Positions 36,145 through 45,486 of a stretch of 64,000 nt of DNA are shown piece by piece. Location of the stretch: contig CAJUHV010000017.1 of assembly GCA_910586445.1 (NCBI GenBank), positions 1 through 64,000 on the forward strand, given 5' to 3'. Origin of the DNA: an uncultured Eubacterium sp. Its GTDB lineage: Bacteria > Bacillota > Clostridia > Lachnospirales > Lachnospiraceae. A model generated the notes under the pieces. It made no database searches. It saw only the letters and a list, made by a program, of their open reading frames with translations, and was not told the DNA's origin. Made by a program: the position numbers and the translations under genes. Positions within the stretch are counted from its first letter, which is position 1, and each line of letters begins with the position of its first letter.

Positions 36145-38001
36145 TTATTTTTTCCAGACCGCACAGACCAAAATTGTCATATCATCTGCCACAATTCCCC
36201 CAGTCTGCCTGAGCACCTCATCCATCACGGCATCTGCCATCTGGCCGGGATGCTGGAATGCCGTCTGCTTTAAGATTTCGCACATCTCGATATCAGGCTC
36301 ATCTCCCTGTAAATGCTCCAGCACTCCGTCGGATACCATAACAAGGAAATCTCCGTCCTCCAGCTGTTTTTTTGTATTCATAATCTCCATCCGGTGCGTC
36401 ACGCCTACCGGCAGAGAACTTGATACAATCCGCTCCACATAATCCCTGTGTTTTATAAAAGTAGTAGCTGCTCCTATTTTATACAAATCGCAGCAGCCGG
36501 TATACAGATCCAGTGAACAGATGTCTACGGTTGAATACAGGTCATCTTCTCCCCGTATCACCATGGCAGAATTCATCATTTTCAATGCGGTCTCTTTGGA
36601 AAATCCTGCCTCTAAAAATTTCTCCAAAAGCTCCAGCACAAGCTCGCTCTCCCTGCATGCCATGCTGCCAGATCCCATGCCGTCTGACAGCATCAGGGCA
36701 AGCTGCCCGTTATCCATTTCCAGAAATGAATAATTATCCCCGGATACGCTCCCGCCGTCCTTGACCCTGCGCACAACTGCATGTGTTTCATGAAAACAGG
36801 TATCTTCCTCAAAAATAACCGACGCTCCCTGTTTGCTGACCAGCGCCCGCTCATCCCTGTGCGGGCGCATATCCCGCTCCAGTCCTGCCGTAACCGCCCT
36901 GGTCAGCTCTTTCATGCTTATGCAGCCCCCGTTTTTGGCAGATGCATGGCAGGTCATCTGCCAGCGCCCATTTTTATTTTCGTACAAATGCGGCTTCTGT
37001 ACAATGACGCCCCGCTCTCTGGCACGGTATTTTACCTCTGCCAGCAGATGACGGCCCTCATAGGTAAGATCTTTCATCTCATTGGCGCAGTCTTCCATAA
37101 TATATGCCATCGCATCCAGCTGCTGCGCAATAATCTCCCGGTTTTCCAGCAGCCTGTTATACCAGGCCAGATTCAGCCTTGCTTTTTCAAAAATACGCAT
37201 ACCCTCCTGTATGACCGCATCCGTATACGGGCAGTGCTCCTGCATCTGCACTACGATCTCATGATCCGGCTCTCCCGTACGCTGCAGCGATTTGAGCATG
37301 TAAGCCAGATAGGAATGCATCGGGCTTTTTTCTTTGCCAAAGCAGAGCGCACATTGACTACAGTTTACGCACAGACTGCCTGTCAGTTCATTCTGAATCC
37401 TTCCCATCTGTTCTGCTGACAGCTCTTTTTGAGCCGTATTCATCTGTGAAAAGATCTTTGACAGCCCATTGAAGGAATCCGCATAATTTCCCAGCCTGTG
37501 TTCGTGATAATATCCCTCTTCCTGTATCTGAGGCAGCAGGTTCAGCTGCATAAAAAAATCTACAAACCTCGTTCCCATAAAAATCGAGGAAAATACAAAT
37601 ACCGCTTCGATCACATTTACAGCCATGCCCGCAGTATCTTTCATATTTAACAATTCGCCCGACAGCGACATCATAAACGTCGCAATCGCTGCGGCTATGG
37701 AGGCACACAGTACCGTGCAGCGCCCCTCAACCCACTCAAACAGCCTGACCGTGATTAAAATTACACCCAGTGTCATCAGATATTTTACCGCTGCCGTAAT
37801 AGGCACAAATAAAATAATACCGGCCAGCATAGAAGCAGCCAGCATTCCGCGGGCGGCATCTTCTAAGCAAACAGCCGTAAAATACGCCGGTATCAGCGGA
37901 AAACATCCCATCCATGATATCCTGCACAGTAGAATTCCTCCTATGTACAAAATTACCTGTTTTACACTCAGTCTCTTCATACTTTTCATACTATCATACA
38001 T
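36145..38001 (-). CDS. spoIIE: Stage II sporulation protein E, PP2C-type phosphatase
   Basis: A 618-aa membrane phosphatase that dephosphorylates SpoIIAA and so frees sigma-F in the forespore, and that also binds the polar division ring. The N-terminal third has hydrophobic helices (about 15-190); a linker follows, and the C-terminal PP2C domain has LMLSDGMGSGSMA, MVSDGVLEHL and DDMTILVCAV carrying the metal-binding Asp residues. It is shorter than the Bacillus protein (about 827) because the membrane part is reduced. The ATG at 38001 is preferred to 38055 because a GGAGG lies 9 bp upstream. It is transcribed from its own promoter with a 0A-like box. Confidence 0.95.
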   Translation of the reverse strand: MYDSMKSMKRLSVKQVILYIGGILLCRISWMGCFPLIPAYFTAVCLEDAARGMLAASMLAGIILFVPITAAVKYLMTLGVILITVRLFEWVEGRCTVLCASIAAAIATFMMSLSGELLNMKDTAGMAVNVIEAVFVFSSIFMGTRFVDFFMQLNLLPQIQEEGYYHEHRLGNYADSFNGLSKIFSQMNTAQKELSAEQMGRIQNELTGSLCVNCSQCALCFGKEKSPMHSYLAYMLKSLQRTGEPDHEIVVQMQEHCPYTDAVIQEGMRIFEKARLNLAWYNRLLENREIIAQQLDAMAYIMEDCANEMKDLTYEGRHLLAEVKYRARERGVIVQKPHLYENKNGRWQMTCHASAKNGGCISMKELTRAVTAGLERDMRPHRDERALVSKQGASVIFEEDTCFHETHAVVRRVKDGGSVSGDNYSFLEMDNGQLALMLSDGMGSGSMACRESELVLELLEKFLEAGFSKETALKMMNSAMVIRGEDDLYSTVDICSLDLYTGCCDLYKIGAATTFIKHRDYVERIVSSSLPVGVTHRMEIMNTKKQLEDGDFLVMVSDGVLEHLQGDEPDIEMCEILKQTAFQHPGQMADAVMDEVLRQTGGIVADDMTILVCAVWKK

Positions 38002-38032
38002 TCCTCCAATCCTCCGATTTGCTATGACAGCC

Positions 38033-38066
38033 ATTATAAAAAGAGACCTATGCAATCTTTGTCAAA
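38033..38066 (-). promoter_or_regulatory. spoIIE promoter with 21-bp spacer and 0A-like box
   Basis: On the minus strand TTGACA (38065-38060) and TATAAT (38038-38033) are 21 bp apart. TTTGTCAAA (38058-38066, plus) differs by one base from the Spo0A box TTTGTCGAA and covers the -35. Bacillus spoIIE and spoIIG promoters share this long spacing and Spo0A dependence. Confidence 0.7.
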
Positions 38067-38192
38067 CCCTGTTTTGTTTTTTTATTTTTGTTCGCGTATT
38101 TATACGTTCAAATCTGTTTTTGAGTCGATTTTAAGTTATTCGCGTATTTTAAGCACCTTCAGCTCCTATTTTAATTTATCTTTAAAAACAGG

Positions 38193-38220
38193 AAAAGATC
38201 CGGACTATGCCAGATCTTTT
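38193..38220 (-). terminator. Terminator after divIC
   Basis: AAAAGATCtGG pairs with CCgGATCTTTT on the minus strand and is followed by CCTGTTTTTA. It separates the yab-divIC transcript from spoIIE. Confidence 0.7.
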
Positions 38221-38281
38221 TGCCTGCTATGAATTTGTACGCCCATACGGGTTTTCCGTGCATTAAGAAACTATCAGGAAA

Positions 38282-38578
38282 CTATCGTTCTTTAAATATG
38301 ATCTGATCCTTATATACAAGCCCCAGCTTGCTTTTCGCAGTATCCTCGATGTACTCCTGCGTCTGCGTATAAGCTTCATATTCTTCCAGTTCTTTCTGGC
38401 GGGCTATTTCCGCCTCTTTCTGCTTCTGCAGGCCGGCCTCCTGTTCGATATACTGCTGGTCCTTTTTATAAAGGTTTACAATCTGCACAGACATGATTCC
38501 AATCAATGCTAATACAATGATCGTGACACACATCTTTCCTGTTTTGTTCGCTTTGTTACTATGATATCTGCGTTTCAT
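38282..38578 (-). CDS. divIC: Septum formation protein DivIC/FtsB-like
   Basis: A 98-aa bitopic protein: short basic N-terminus, one membrane span (MCVTIIVLALIGIMSVQI), then a coiled coil (about 40-75) and the family end AKSKLGLVYKDQIIFKE. DivIC pairs with FtsL to activate septal wall synthesis. AGAGG lies 5 bp before ATG 38578; the upstream ATG at 38620 has no good site. It follows yabQ in the standard Clostridia order. Confidence 0.92.
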   Translation of the reverse strand: MKRRYHSNKANKTGKMCVTIIVLALIGIMSVQIVNLYKKDQQYIEQEAGLQKQKEAEIARQKELEEYEAYTQTQEYIEDTAKSKLGLVYKDQIIFKER

Positions 38579-38639
38579 GAAAACCTCTCTATTCCCGCGG
38601 CAGTTCCCAGCGTTTTTCATGTCAAAACTTCCGCCGCCA

Positions 38640-39137
38640 TTATTTCTTGGACAACCCTATTTTAATCTCATTTTTCATATTTTTCAATCGCTTCTTAAAA
38701 AATTTTTTCACTTTTCTTCCTTTGTCCGCCGCCGCTTTTCCCTGAGCCGATACTGCCTTTGCTGCAAATCGGACAGGTGTAAAAACAAACCTGCATACTT
38801 TTTGTACCAGATGTATGATTTTCTCTAGGAAGAGAACAATGTACTTTACTGTATACCGGCTGATCAGCTGATTATACAAAAGCATCCCGGTTACGATTCC
38901 GCCGATGGAAAATCCACGGATCAGTCCGTCATTTTTCTGGTACAGCATGGCAAATATGACAAACGCCGTGATAATCCAATAACACAGATCTTCGATAGAG
39001 ATCCAGACCGTCCCATGCCGGATCAGCCGTCTGAAAATCCGCAGGCAGTCGTATGCGAGTACAAGCACAATCCCAAGCAGAAAGGAAACCGCAAAAAAAT
39101 CCAGCTCCCGGAAAATACTCTCACTTACCGTCATCAT
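38640..39137 (-). CDS. yabQ: Spore cortex biosynthesis protein YabQ
   Basis: A 165-aa membrane protein with helices at about 14-33, 50-68 and 75-90, and a strongly basic C-terminal tail (KKFFKKRLKNMKNEIKIG). YabQ is needed for cortex formation in Bacillus. The ATG overlaps the yabP stop as ATGA, so they are translationally coupled. Confidence 0.9.
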   Translation of the reverse strand: MMTVSESIFRELDFFAVSFLLGIVLVLAYDCLRIFRRLIRHGTVWISIEDLCYWIITAFVIFAMLYQKNDGLIRGFSIGGIVTGMLLYNQLISRYTVKYIVLFLEKIIHLVQKVCRFVFTPVRFAAKAVSAQGKAAADKGRKVKKFFKKRLKNMKNEIKIGLSKK

Positions 39138-39424
39138 CGGAAAATTCTTCCCAGCAGGCTTTCCGCTGTTTTTTTGCCGCCGGCATCCGAATAAGATAAG
39201 CTGTCGATCCTTCCCTCTACGTCTACCTCACCTTTTTCCAGCGTCAGACGGTTTACATGCAGGTCATTCCCTTTTATAAGCAGCATACCCTGCTCTGTCT
39301 CCAGCAAAATCTCTGATACATCAAAAGAAAGCACATCTAAAATCCCTGTAAATGCCGCCGTCTTTCGATTTGAGAGCAGGATTTTGTGCGCTTTCGATTG
39401 ATTCTTTTCCATTCTCTCATCCAT
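39134..39424 (-). CDS. yabP: Sporulation protein YabP
   Basis: A YabP-family protein of about 96 aa. The core LSNRKTAAFTGILDVLSFDV and then LLIKGNDLHVNRLTLEKGEV is the family signature. The ATG at 39424 has GGAGG 8-9 bp upstream; the ATG at 39439 (101 aa) is an alternative with AGGA. It works in sporulation and is expressed with yabQ. Confidence 0.9.
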   Translation of the reverse strand: MDERMEKNQSKAHKILLSNRKTAAFTGILDVLSFDVSEILLETEQGMLLIKGNDLHVNRLTLEKGEVDVEGRIDSLSYSDAGGKKTAESLLGRIFR

Positions 39425-39489
39425 ATCCTCTTCCTCCATTCTTGTCCTATGCTGTACTAATAGAGTATATGAACGATACTGGAAATATA

Positions 39490-39729
39490 TTACAAATATT
39501 CAAATAACTCTTTTGCCTGTTCTTTTTTTGTAGTGTCCTGGATATCCAGCACCCTTACCTTTACCGTCTTTGTCCCAAATAAGATCTCAATAATATCTCC
39601 TACTTTTACTTTTACGGAGGCTTTTGCCGGGGAGCCGTTTACCATGACCCTTCCTGCATCACATGCCTCATTTGCCACTGTCCGCCGTTTGATCAGGCGG
39701 GACACTTTTAAAAACTTATCCAATCTCAT
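39490..39729 (-). CDS. rqcP: S4-domain ribosome quality control protein RqcP (YabO)
   Basis: A 79-aa S4 RNA-binding protein: MRLDKFLKVSRLIKRRTVAN, then AGRVMVNGSPAKASVKVKVG, ending VRVLDIQDTTKKEQA. This matches YabO/RqcP, which binds the obstructed 50S subunit and helps RqcH add alanine tails. The ATG at 39729 has GAGG 7 bp upstream and is preferred to 39735. It lies between hup and yabP, as in related genomes. Confidence 0.93.
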   Translation of the reverse strand: MRLDKFLKVSRLIKRRTVANEACDAGRVMVNGSPAKASVKVKVGDIIEILFGTKTVKVRVLDIQDTTKKEQAKELFEYL

Positions 39730-39747
39730 TATCATACCTCACAGATC

Positions 39748-39777
39748 AAAAGGAGCTGCGCGAACGCAGCCCCTTTT
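39748..39777 (-). terminator. Terminator of the hup gene
   Basis: AAAAGGGGCTGCG pairs with CGCAGCTCCTTTT around a 4-base loop, just after the hup stop. It lies only 19 bp before the rqcP start, so rqcP is either read through or has its own start. Confidence 0.8.
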
Positions 39778-39791
39778 ATAAATATCACGAT

Positions 39792-40067
39792 TTATTCGTT
39801 CACCAAATCTTTTAAAGCTTTTCCTGCCTTGAATTTTGGCGCTTTGGATGCCGGAATTGTCATCTCTTCGCCTGTCTGCGGATTCCTGCCTGTTCTGGCT
39901 GCTCTCTCAGACACTTCAAAAGTCCCGAAACCGACCAACTGGATCTTCTCACCCTTCTTCAGCTCCTCAGTAACGACATCAGTAAAAGCTTTTAATGCCG
40001 CTTCCGCATCTCTTTTGGATAGTTCAGTCTTGTCTGCAATCGCTGCGACTAATTCCGCTTTGTTCAT
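39792..40067 (-). CDS. hup: DNA-binding protein HU
   Basis: A 91-aa histone-like protein: MNKAELVAAIADKTELSKRD, then GFGTFEVSERAARTGRNPQT and the DNA-clasping arm ending AGKALKDLVNE. It forms homodimers that bend DNA. AGGAGG lies 7 bp before the ATG. It has a strong promoter and its own terminator. Confidence 0.97.
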   Translation of the reverse strand: MNKAELVAAIADKTELSKRDAEAALKAFTDVVTEELKKGEKIQLVGFGTFEVSERAARTGRNPQTGEEMTIPASKAPKFKAGKALKDLVNE

Positions 40068-40148
40068 TTCTATTCCTCCTGTGGACTAATATAATATTGT
40101 TATTAATAAGAATCGGAACTTATCATCTCCAAAATACTTACGAATATA

Positions 40149-40177
40149 TTTATACTAACTTTTCCATTGTTTGTCAA
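40149..40177 (-). promoter_or_regulatory. Promoter of hup
   Basis: On the minus strand TTGACA and TATAAA are 17 bp apart, about 80 bp before the HU start; a near-consensus sigma-A promoter. Confidence 0.75.
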
Positions 40178-40266
40178 GAAGAAATGCCCATTTTTAACGT
40201 TAAAATCAAGCAAAAAGCATAGTGTTTACACCTGCGGTATTCACGGTGACAATTCTGGCTTTATCC

Positions 40267-42003
40267 TTAAATCATCTTCTGAATCATATCCAAAACGTTC
40301 TTGCCTAAAGCTGCAGATTTTTCATCTGCGTCTTCCATAGAAGTTCCTTTTACGCCGATATAGAATTTTACTTTTGGCTCTGTACCCGAAGGCCTTACGC
40401 ATACCCATGCGTCATCTTCCAATTCATAGTAAAGCACATTGGATTTTGGCAGTCCGGTAGGCCTTGTCTCACCACTTACAAAATCCTGCACCGTATCTGC
40501 TTTATAATCTCTTGCAGCCAGTACTTTCAGCCCGCCGATTTCCTTTGGTGCATTCTCGCGCAGTGTATTCATGATCTCCTGAATCTTTGCAAGCCCTTCG
40601 ATACCCTTTAATGTAATTGACTCTACATGATCTTTATAATATCCATAGCGCTCATACATCTCAAGCATTGCATCCCAGAGCGTCATGTTCTTGGTCATAT
40701 AATAAGCTGCTGCTTCACACAGCGTCATAGAAGCAACTACCGCATCTTTATCCCTTGCATAAGTTCCGGTCAGACATCCGTAGCTTTCTTCCATGCCAAA
40801 GAGATAGGTGCCCTTGCCTGTTGTTTCAAACTCCAGCATCTTCTGTCCGATAAACTTAAATCCTGTCAGTACTTCTACCAGCTGAATGCCGTAATATTTT
40901 GCGATTGCATCAGCCATATTTGTAGAAACGATCGAACGGATAAATGCTCCGTCCTGCGGCAGGGAGCCGTTGATTGCCTTCCGCTGGCCGATTACATAAT
41001 CACCGATCAGGCAGCCGGACATGTTTCCTGTTAATGTATGGTACTCGCCTGTCTTAGAATCTTTTACGTATACGCCGAGACGGTCTGCATCCGGGTCTGT
41101 TGCAAGCACCAGATCTGCATTCACTTCTTTTGCAAGCGCAAGTCCCAGCTCAAATGCTTCTGCAGCCTCTGGATTTGGATAGCTGACAGTCGGGAAATCT
41201 CCGTCAGGCAGCTCCTGCTGCGGTACTACATGCACATTCTGGAATCCTAACTCTTTTAACACACGGCGTACCGGAATATTGCCGGTTCCATGCAGCGGAG
41301 AATATACGATAGTAAGCTTATCCTTTACGGCATCGATGCTGTCCTGGTGCAGTACAAGGCTCTTTAATTCTGCTATGTACGGATCATCAATGTCTGCGCC
41401 GATCGTCTGGTACAGGCCTGCAGCTTTTGCTTCTTCAAGCGGCATTGTCTTCATCGTCGAATAATCCGTAACTTTCTTTACCTCATCCATAATGCCGCTG
41501 TCATGAGGCGGGGTAATCTGTGCGCCGTCCTCCCAGTATACTTTGTATCCATTATATTCCGGCGGATTGTGGCTTGCCGTAATGTTTATGCCGGCAATAC
41601 ATCCCAGCCTGCGCACCGCATAAGACAGCTGCGGTGTAGGACGCAGGCTTTCAAATACATAAGCCTTGATTCCATTTGCTGCAAGGCATAATGCAGATTC
41701 ATCTGCAAATTCCGGCGACATATGCCTGGAATCGTATGCGATCGCTACCCCTTTTGCTTCTCCGTTTACAGACTTGATATAATTTGCAAGTCCCTGTGTT
41801 GCTTTTCTGACTGTGTATACGTTCATGCGGTTTGTTCCTGCACCGATGACGCCGCGCAGTCCTGCTGTACCAAATTCCAGATCCATATAAAAGCGGTCTT
41901 CAATCTCTTTTTCATTGCCCTCTATCGCTTTTAATTCTGCTTTTGTCTCCTCGTCAAAATAAGGATTATCCAGCCACTGCTGGTACATTTCTTTGTAGTC
42001 CAT
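40267..42003 (-). CDS. pgcA: Phosphoglucomutase / phosphomannomutase
   Basis: A 578-aa alpha-D-phosphohexomutase that interconverts glucose 1- and 6-phosphate. The catalytic phosphoserine is in INITASHNPPEYNGYK (about residue 139), the metal loop is LATDPDADRLG (about 303) and the sugar loop is GMEESYGCL; the phosphate-binding end is RPSGTEPKVKFY. The length matches PgcA. GGAGG precedes ATG 42003. It supplies UDP-glucose precursors and glycogen metabolism. Confidence 0.95.
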   Translation of the reverse strand: MDYKEMYQQWLDNPYFDEETKAELKAIEGNEKEIEDRFYMDLEFGTAGLRGVIGAGTNRMNVYTVRKATQGLANYIKSVNGEAKGVAIAYDSRHMSPEFADESALCLAANGIKAYVFESLRPTPQLSYAVRRLGCIAGINITASHNPPEYNGYKVYWEDGAQITPPHDSGIMDEVKKVTDYSTMKTMPLEEAKAAGLYQTIGADIDDPYIAELKSLVLHQDSIDAVKDKLTIVYSPLHGTGNIPVRRVLKELGFQNVHVVPQQELPDGDFPTVSYPNPEAAEAFELGLALAKEVNADLVLATDPDADRLGVYVKDSKTGEYHTLTGNMSGCLIGDYVIGQRKAINGSLPQDGAFIRSIVSTNMADAIAKYYGIQLVEVLTGFKFIGQKMLEFETTGKGTYLFGMEESYGCLTGTYARDKDAVVASMTLCEAAAYYMTKNMTLWDAMLEMYERYGYYKDHVESITLKGIEGLAKIQEIMNTLRENAPKEIGGLKVLAARDYKADTVQDFVSGETRPTGLPKSNVLYYELEDDAWVCVRPSGTEPKVKFYIGVKGTSMEDADEKSAALGKNVLDMIQKMI

Positions 42004-42078
42004 GGTACTTCTCCTCCCATTCATTATTTTAGTTTTTGTTTTATATCATCGGGGATCTGCCCGATAAATACGTTGCTG

Positions 42079-43518
42079 CTATTGATTTCCAGACGATGAT
42101 TTATTCATCTTATCCAGAGATTCTACCAGCTCTGAGAGCGTTTCAAGATAATCTGACGACTCTCCGCCGGTAATAATGCTTGCAAGCGACGATCCGAGCG
42201 CTGCATTGGCCAGTGCGCTGCCTGCGCCGTTCTCATTCTGGCTGCTGCCCGTACCGCCGGACGAGCTGCCTCCGCCTGAGCCTGTCTTAGAACCCGACCT
42301 GGAGCCTGCTTTGCTGCCTGCCAGCCTTTTGCCTTCATCCGAAGAATTAGAATTTCCTCCATTACTGCCGGATTTACCCGACTCGCTGTCCTTTGAACCA
42401 GACTTATTTGAATCAGACTTATCTGAATCCGACTGGCTTGTGCCTGCCTCTGCATTTGAAGCCACCTGTGTGTCACTTTCTTCAGACAGCAGTATATCGA
42501 TCTTGGCAGTCGGCGAATTGATCACCAGCTGCTTTGTCCATGCATCATAACCGTCTGCAAATACACCGAGCGTATATACGCCATACCGCAGCTCCTGCGG
42601 CTTTGTATGATTGATCTTTTTCCCATTAATCGTAAGTATTGCGCCATCCACGCCTACGTCAAACGTCAGCTTGCAGAACTTCGGCCCTTCTCCTTTGTAA
42701 TCATTTAAGTCAATTGTCGTGACTTTATCCCTGCGAATCAATACTTCACCGGAATCTCCGTATCCGTCATTGGCAACCGAAAAATCATATACGCCTTCCG
42801 GCAGCTCCATTGTCATATTTCCAGTAATCTTTGCATATACCTTTGTGCCCAGATTGACCCAGCCGCCCTCAAACAGCTCTGTATTTGTAAGCGACAGCGT
42901 ACCATGTCCCGTTGCTACTACAATTGAACAGATCGTCCGGTCGATACCGTATACATTTAAAATATCATTCTCCCCGACTGCACTCAGCGTCGTCTGCACG
43001 CCATCCGAAAACACCTGGACATTTTCATGCAGCTGATACCCTGTATCTGCAATGTCCATCCTGTTTTTTATCTCATCGATCGAATAATTGATGATATTTT
43101 CATACGACCAGGTCTCATCTGTAAACGAAACCGTTCCCAATATATCGTTGCTGCGCCGGCTGACCACCACCAGCCTGCCTTCGCTGAATTCCGAGATCGG
43201 TGTATCTGAACCGTACTTGTCAAAAAAATCCGTGCCGTCTGTATACTCATAGCAGATCTGCGAAGCTCCCGAAAGATCCCTCAGCGTCAGCTGATAATTT
43301 TGCAGATCATTTTTGACAATCACATAAACGGTCGGATCTTTTTTGGGAATATCAGCAGTACTCTGCTCTTCTTCCTGCTTCTTATTGACCGCATTAGCTG
43401 CTGATACCGAATTGCTGCTGCGCTTTGCAGAAAGCCTGCTTGAACGCGGCATACTGCAGGCACTGCACAAAAGCATCCCTGTTAACAGAACGGATATGGC
43501 TATTATCTTTTTATTCAT
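42079..43518 (-). CDS. PEGA-domain lipoprotein
   Basis: A 479-aa surface protein. A signal peptide ends in the lipobox LCSAC (Cys about 21). The middle carries beta-rich repeats; LTFDVGVDGAILTINGKKIN and LRYGVYTLGVFADGY (about 290-330) are PEGA-type. The tail (about 360-450) is a Ser/Gly/Lys-rich linker, followed by a short helical end. It is probably lipid-anchored and exposed. The ATG at 43518 starts the signal peptide; 43536 is less likely. The target is unknown. Confidence 0.8.
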   Translation of the reverse strand: MNKKIIAISVLLTGMLLCSACSMPRSSRLSAKRSSNSVSAANAVNKKQEEEQSTADIPKKDPTVYVIVKNDLQNYQLTLRDLSGASQICYEYTDGTDFFDKYGSDTPISEFSEGRLVVVSRRSNDILGTVSFTDETWSYENIINYSIDEIKNRMDIADTGYQLHENVQVFSDGVQTTLSAVGENDILNVYGIDRTICSIVVATGHGTLSLTNTELFEGGWVNLGTKVYAKITGNMTMELPEGVYDFSVANDGYGDSGEVLIRRDKVTTIDLNDYKGEGPKFCKLTFDVGVDGAILTINGKKINHTKPQELRYGVYTLGVFADGYDAWTKQLVINSPTAKIDILLSEESDTQVASNAEAGTSQSDSDKSDSNKSGSKDSESGKSGSNGGNSNSSDEGKRLAGSKAGSRSGSKTGSGGGSSSGGTGSSQNENGAGSALANAALGSSLASIITGGESSDYLETLSELVESLDKMNKSSSGNQ

Positions 43519-43648
43519 AAATCTCACGCTTTCCATTGTATTATTTTATATTATCTGACAGGCACATGCCTGATTGATCTATTATATCATGTACGTGCAC
43601 CTTGCGCAACGTGGAAAATAAAATGTCAGCATGTGAAACAGCTATAAA

Positions 43649-45349
43649 TTATGATCCAGAAATTACCCTGCACCGCTTTTTGTAACATGCGATCCCGTAC
43701 TTTCGGATCACTGTCATACCGTCATCAGCCAGAGCCTCCTCGTAGTTTTGGTCATTCATCTGTCTGAGTGCCTCGCTGCATCCTTGATCAAAAGCAGCTT
43801 TTTCGGCATATTTCAGCTCGATGAGAATACCAATTTCTTTCTCTTCCACCTCCACGCTGATATCACTGTAGCCATCACCGGACTCAGCATTGGACTTCAC
43901 TCTCCAGCCATCCATGCCTGCAAATAACCCCAGTAAGATTCCATGATAGAAATTCTCTTTCATTTCTTTTCTGACATTTACATCACGTATGCTGATGGTC
44001 TTTCGCAGATATGACGTAAAGCCCCTTTCTATGGCAGCTGTATCATTATCCTCGAATGCCCTGCAGAAATCTTTCAGCTTCTGTGTGTCTTTTATGGCTT
44101 CTTCCTGAAACCATTCCTGTATCTGTTCTGTAAAAATCCATTGTATTTCTTTATTTGGAACCGCGAGCACCGTCAGACCGCCATCGTCTTTCCCACACTG
44201 TGTCAGATATCCAGCTGTAAAAAGTATGCTCCATAAGTGATCGATTTTGGAATTTAAATCCCTATAGGTCAGTTCCTGGCAGATTTTCTTTTTAATGCAG
44301 CCGCCGTTAACCAACACCTCGATCTCATCCCGGGTCGTCCCATCCGCTTTATCTATAAATGTTCGAATAATATGATTGCTGCTTGTATTCACCCAGTAAT
44401 TCTGTGGTTCTGCCACACTTTTGTCGCGCAGATCGCCACAGTAATTGATCACATCCCAGGGACAGTATATTGCCAGATTGCCAAACAGATAGCCGTCATA
44501 CCATTCCTTTACTGCCTCATAGTGGGCAGTCAGTCCATAGTATTCCAGCATATTTCTTACCTCTAAATCCGTAAAACCAAAATATTCCTTGTAGCGCACA
44601 TCTTTTACCGTATACACTTTAAAATTGTTCATCCCAGTAAAGATACTTTCCTTTGATATCCTAAGGCACCCTGTCAATACTGCAAGCTCCAGACTGTCAT
44701 TTGTTTTAAACGCATTTCCAAACAAAATCTGAAGCAGCTTCACCATAGAATCATAATATCCAGATGCATAAGCCTGATCAAGCGGAACATCATATTCATC
44801 GATTAATATAATCACATTCTGCCTGTAATGTTTCTGCAGAAGCTGCGACAGCAGCTGCAGGCTGTCCTTCAAAAGCTCGTCCGGCATGGCAAATGCACCT
44901 GTGGGGCCTGTATGAATAAGTGCCCTGTACTGGCCGCGCTCACTCTGCGTCAGCCTGCTGCTATTCATTAAAAACGGAAACCGCATGGCTTCTTTTCCTA
45001 TAATCCTCCGCAGCATTTCCTTTGCCTCAGTAAAGTTTTCACCGGCTGCTGCTTTTAAAGTAATCGATATAACCGGAAACTTTCCCATGTATTCATTACA
45101 AAGCTCTTTTTCCCTAAAAATCTCAAGTCCATCGAAAAGCTGACTGCCATTTTCTTCGCCAAAAAAATATTTCAGCATGCTCATATTCAGTGTCTTCCCA
45201 AAACGCCTTGGACGTGTAAACAGATTTACTTTACCTGGATTTTCCAAAAGGGTCTTGATCATACCGGTTTTGTCAATGTAATAATACCCCTTTGTGCGCA
45301 TTTCTTTAAAATTTTCTATGCCCATAGGCAGATTTGCTTGTTCTGTCAT
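43649..45349 (-). CDS. AAA-ATPase-like protein with PD-(D/E)XK nuclease domain
   Basis: A 566-aa protein of the AAA_9/PDDEXK_9 family. LPMGIENFKEMRTKGYYYID and then RPRRFGKTLNMSM (about 45-57) form the N-terminal P-loop region, IILIDEYDVPLD (about 180) is the Walker B region, and the C-terminal GYSDISVEVEEKEIGILIEL followed by KYAEK is the PDDEXK core. These proteins are abundant and often multi-copy in gut Bacteroides and Clostridia; they are thought to be mobile or defence-linked, but no function is proven. AGAGG precedes the ATG. An unusual inverted-repeat region lies just upstream. Confidence 0.85.
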   Translation of the reverse strand: MTEQANLPMGIENFKEMRTKGYYYIDKTGMIKTLLENPGKVNLFTRPRRFGKTLNMSMLKYFFGEENGSQLFDGLEIFREKELCNEYMGKFPVISITLKAAAGENFTEAKEMLRRIIGKEAMRFPFLMNSSRLTQSERGQYRALIHTGPTGAFAMPDELLKDSLQLLSQLLQKHYRQNVIILIDEYDVPLDQAYASGYYDSMVKLLQILFGNAFKTNDSLELAVLTGCLRISKESIFTGMNNFKVYTVKDVRYKEYFGFTDLEVRNMLEYYGLTAHYEAVKEWYDGYLFGNLAIYCPWDVINYCGDLRDKSVAEPQNYWVNTSSNHIIRTFIDKADGTTRDEIEVLVNGGCIKKKICQELTYRDLNSKIDHLWSILFTAGYLTQCGKDDGGLTVLAVPNKEIQWIFTEQIQEWFQEEAIKDTQKLKDFCRAFEDNDTAAIERGFTSYLRKTISIRDVNVRKEMKENFYHGILLGLFAGMDGWRVKSNAESGDGYSDISVEVEEKEIGILIELKYAEKAAFDQGCSEALRQMNDQNYEEALADDGMTVIRKYGIACYKKRCRVISGS

Positions 45350-45402
45350 AGCACACCTCTGTTCTTGTATAGTATTCTACTGCCAATTAGATTATTTTCG
45401 TT

Positions 45403-45486
45403 GTATAATAAGTCTGACGTACAAGGCCACTCTCTTTCGTATAGATTTGTTCGCAAACTTATTATACACCAGAAAGTGCCTTGTAC
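45403..45486. repeat. Interleaved inverted repeats (a-b-a'-b' order)
   Basis: GTATAATAAGT (45403-45413) is inverted at 45457-45467. GTACAAGGCCAC (45419-45430) is inverted, with one base missing, at 45476-45486. The interleaved order would allow a pseudoknot-like fold in RNA. It abuts hairpin repeat copy 2. Confidence 0.6.
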
